Assembly (NCBI GenBank): GCA_021641325.1
Contig: JAJXPD010000066.1
Span: forward strand, 1 to 10,751
Direction of reading: 5' to 3'
Length of the DNA: 10,751 nt
Source of the DNA: Opitutales bacterium
GTDB lineage: Bacteria > Verrucomicrobiota > Verrucomicrobiia > Opitutales > Intestinicryptomonadaceae
The notes under the pieces were generated by a model, which saw only the letters and a list, made by a program, of their open reading frames with translations, searched no databases and was not told the origin of the DNA. Positions 9,051 through 10,751 of this stretch are shown here, piece by piece (position 1 is the first letter of the stretch; each line of letters begins with the position of its first letter). Position numbers and translations under genes: made by a program.

Positions 9051-10097
9051 ATGGCGGACAAAATCATATTTGCCGACGACGGCGCGTTTTTTGCGAAGAC
9101 GCTCGACGCGCCCGAATCGCTTTCCGACGCCGATTTGCGCGGATTCGTCGAAACGTGGGTGGAGACAAACTCGCCCATGCCCGCCGAGCGCATGCGCACG
9201 GGCTTTTTGCGCGTTGGCGGCAGGGTGCACGTTTTTTCGGGCTTGGCCGAGCGCGTCTTTGCGGGGCTTGACGGCGCGGAGGCGGAGTCTCCCGTGGTCG
9301 CGCCCGTGTCGCTGCTGCCGTTGTGCGGGGTGTCCGACGGCTTCGCGCTTGTGCGCTCGCCGAGCTGTATTTCGATTGCCGAATTTTCCGATGGGGCGAT
9401 TGTCTCTTTGTGCTCCCGCAAAAATTCGGGGGACGCGTCCGCCGACATTGCCGCGCTTCGTGCGGAATCGGGTTCAGCGGGCGGCGGGCGAATGTTTGTC
9501 GTTTCCGACGGGCTTGTGTCGGAATTCGACGGGGAAGGCTCTCTTTTGTCGGGCGCGGCAGTTCCGAAAGCCGTGTTCCGCATTCCCGAAAAGGCTCTCG
9601 CGACCCTCGACGTGCGCGACGCCGAAATCGTCCGCGCGTTCGCAAAAAAACGCCGCGCCGAACGGCTGAAATCGGCGTGTCTGCGGCTTGTCCCGCTTGC
9701 GTTCGCGCTCCTGCTCTTGGGGCAGATTGTGCTGTGGTTCGGGGAGTGCGGGGTGTCGCGCATGGCGGCGGAATTTGCGGAAATAGAGCCGCAGGCGAAG
9801 GAGATAGAGTCTCGCGCGGAGCGGCTTGCGGAGCTTCGCAGATTTTCGTGCAAAAAGCTCCGCGCGGTGGAGTCGCTCGCGCTGCTCAATGCCGACCGTC
9901 CCGAAAAGGTGCGGTTTTTGCGCTACACGCAGACTTCGCCGAATTCCGTCGAAATACGCGGCTATGCGGCGACGATAGGCGAGACTAACGCATATCTCGA
10001 CGCCCTCAAAAAGAATCCCGCTGTTGCCTCCGCCGAGCTTAAATCGGAGACTTCTCGCGGCGAGGCAAAATTCGTTCTCGGCGTGGTTTTGAAATGA
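9051..10097 (+). CDS. PilN/GspL-like inner-membrane assembly protein
   Basis: The 348-aa product looks like a type IV pilus / type II secretion inner-membrane platform protein. Residues 1-208 form a cytoplasmic part with no recognised motif; this is where GspL carries an actin-like ATPase-anchoring domain, and this part may be a reduced version (inference). A single hydrophobic span lies at about 211-230 after the basic stretch KKRRAERLK (199-207). Then come a heptad-like helix (235-265) and a C-terminal domain (about 285-348) with SPNSVEIRGYAATIGETNAYL, resembling the ferredoxin-like PilN/GspL periplasmic domain (strand-helix with 'IxGxA'). An ATG at 9024 would add nine residues; 9051 gives MADKIIFADDG with an A/T-rich leader (ctttat) and no Shine-Dalgarno. 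It overlaps the next gene by 4 nt. No secretin, ATPase or pseudopilin gene is in the window, so pilus versus secretion role is open. Confidence 0.65.
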   Translation: MADKIIFADDGAFFAKTLDAPESLSDADLRGFVETWVETNSPMPAERMRTGFLRVGGRVHVFSGLAERVFAGLDGAEAESPVVAPVSLLPLCGVSDGFALVRSPSCISIAEFSDGAIVSLCSRKNSGDASADIAALRAESGSAGGGRMFVVSDGLVSEFDGEGSLLSGAAVPKAVFRIPEKALATLDVRDAEIVRAFAKKRRAERLKSACLRLVPLAFALLLLGQIVLWFGECGVSRMAAEFAEIEPQAKEIESRAERLAELRRFSCKKLRAVESLALLNADRPEKVRFLRYTQTSPNSVEIRGYAATIGETNAYLDALKKNPAVASAELKSETSRGEAKFVLGVVLK

Positions 10098-10621
10098 AAA
10101 AATTTTTCGACAAACTAAATCCCCGCGAACGTCTGTTGCTCTGCTGTGTGGCCTCCGTTGCCGCGTTCGGCTGGCTTTCCTTCCTGACAAGGGGCTTTGC
10201 CCGCGCCGATTCGGAGCGTTCGACGCTTGAGGCGCGAATCAAAACCGCAAAAACCGTCGTCGGAATGTCGGGCGAAATCTCGCGCGAGCTTGACGGCATT
10301 CTCGCGTCTTTCGACGTAAACAAAACCCTTGCGCCGCTTGCCTTGCAGCTCGAAACCGAAAAGTGCGCCCGCGCCGCCGCGCTTGAATACTCGCTTTCGA
10401 ACGTGTCGGAAAGGGACGCGGGGCGTTTTAAAATCAACACGATTACGCTTTCGTGCCGCCGCGCCGACTTAGGCAGGCTTGCCGACTTCGAAGCGGAAAT
10501 GCGCAAGCTCGAACCCTATGCTACGTTCTCGAAAGCCGTTTTCGACGGCAATTCCGAGGGCGAAATTTCGGCAAAATACGAAATCTCCTCTTTCGAGTTC
10601 GGCTCTCAGAAGAAAAAATAG
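10094..10621 (+). CDS. PilO/GspM-like inner-membrane protein
   Basis: This 175-aa product has the plan of GspM/PilO: a short cytoplasmic N-terminus with NPRERLLL (9-16, like the xxRERxLL start of GspM), one membrane span at about 13-32, a predicted coiled coil (about 35-70) and a small periplasmic domain (about 85-170) with an alternating alpha/beta pattern fitting a ferredoxin-like fold. In known machines this protein heterodimerises with the PilN/GspL partner, which agrees with the 4-nt ATGA overlap with the upstream gene. Sequence similarity is weak, as is usual for this family, so the call rests mainly on size, topology, the RERLL motif and the neighbour. No intrinsic terminator is visible after the stop; the repeat region begins about 25 bases downstream. 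Whether further secretion genes follow cannot be seen. Confidence 0.6.
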   Translation: MKKFFDKLNPRERLLLCCVASVAAFGWLSFLTRGFARADSERSTLEARIKTAKTVVGMSGEISRELDGILASFDVNKTLAPLALQLETEKCARAAALEYSLSNVSERDAGRFKINTITLSCRRADLGRLADFEAEMRKLEPYATFSKAVFDGNSEGEISAKYEISSFEFGSQKKK

Positions 10622-10644
10622 CTTTGCGTGTTTTTTGTGGCGCG

Positions 10645-10751
10645 CTTAGCCCGCCTGCCTACGGCTTTTGCGGCTTACCCCGCCTTATCGTCGGTCAGCC
10701 CGCCTGCAAAGGAATTTGCGTCGTGCTTAGCCCGCCTGCAAAGGAATTTGC
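10645..10751. repeat. non-coding repeat cluster with 23-bp direct repeat
   Basis: A core of the form CTTAGCCCGCCTGC occurs four times: exactly at 10645-10658 and 10726-10739, and with changes at 10674-10687 (CTTACCCCGCCTTA) and 10694-10707 (GTCAGCCCGCCTGC). Spacing is irregular (29, 20 and 32 bases). The last two copies extend into an exact 23-bp repeat (10697-10719 and 10729-10751) that ends in GCAAAGGAATTTGC, a 5-bp hairpin with a GGAA (GNRA-type) tetraloop. The 32-bp period is not a multiple of three and stop codons occur in all frames, so this is not a protein repeat. The cluster reaches the window edge and is probably cut off. Its function is unknown. Confidence 0.8.

Noticed and set aside
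10697..10751. CRISPR array
   Set aside because: Only two exact copies with a 9-base gap are present, other cores are irregularly spaced and degenerate, and no cas gene is nearby.
10645..10751. Short coding ORF or tandem-repeat protein in the repeat region, either strand
   Set aside because: The 32-bp period shifts frame, stops occur in each frame, and the only products are short Arg/Leu/Ala-rich strings.

Overview
The window is GC-rich with dense genes on both strands. Almost no start codon has a recognisable Shine-Dalgarno sequence; several are preceded by short A/T-rich tracts. This style, together with a PilN/GspM-type pair at the right end and a Tsr3-like protein of the form seen in Planctomycetes/Verrucomicrobia-type genomes, suggests a Gram-negative bacterium of the PVC group, possibly Verrucomicrobiota (Opitutae-like). 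That assignment is inference. No rRNA, tRNA, insertion sequence, phage gene or CRISPR array was seen, and there is no gene-free stretch over 300 bases.

Layout, left to right. (1) A strong bidirectional terminator hairpin at the left edge. (2) A minus-strand gene for a Tsr3/DTW-like RNA-modification protein, divergent from (3) a tightly packed plus-strand run: icd (NADP-isocitrate dehydrogenase), a PfkB-family sugar kinase (3-nt gap), proA (4-nt overlap) and an unnamed single-pass membrane protein with an apparent LolA-like domain (0-nt gap). (4) Head-on to this run, with the two stop codons directly abutting, lies a minus-strand pair queC-mtaB. (5) Divergent from queC across 66 A/T-rich bases is a Na+/phosphate cotransporter with a PhoU-like tail. 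(6) After a possible weak terminator comes a two-gene unit resembling the inner-membrane assembly proteins of type II secretion / type IV pilus machines (PilN/GspL-like, then PilO/GspM-like, 4-nt overlap). (7) The last ~110 bases are a non-coding repeat region with an exact 23-bp direct repeat; it runs to the window edge and probably continues.

Functionally, the left operon joins 2-oxoglutarate/NADPH production (Icd) with proline synthesis from glutamate (ProA), plus a kinase of unknown substrate and a membrane protein of unknown role. The queC-mtaB pair joins two modifications of the tRNA anticodon loop (queuosine at position 34 and ms2t6A at 37), and the Tsr3-like gene adds a third likely RNA modifier. 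Most of the window is conserved housekeeping content. The least understood parts are the LolA-like membrane protein, the divergent L/M-like secretion pair and the repeat region; no clearly new defence or mobile system is visible.
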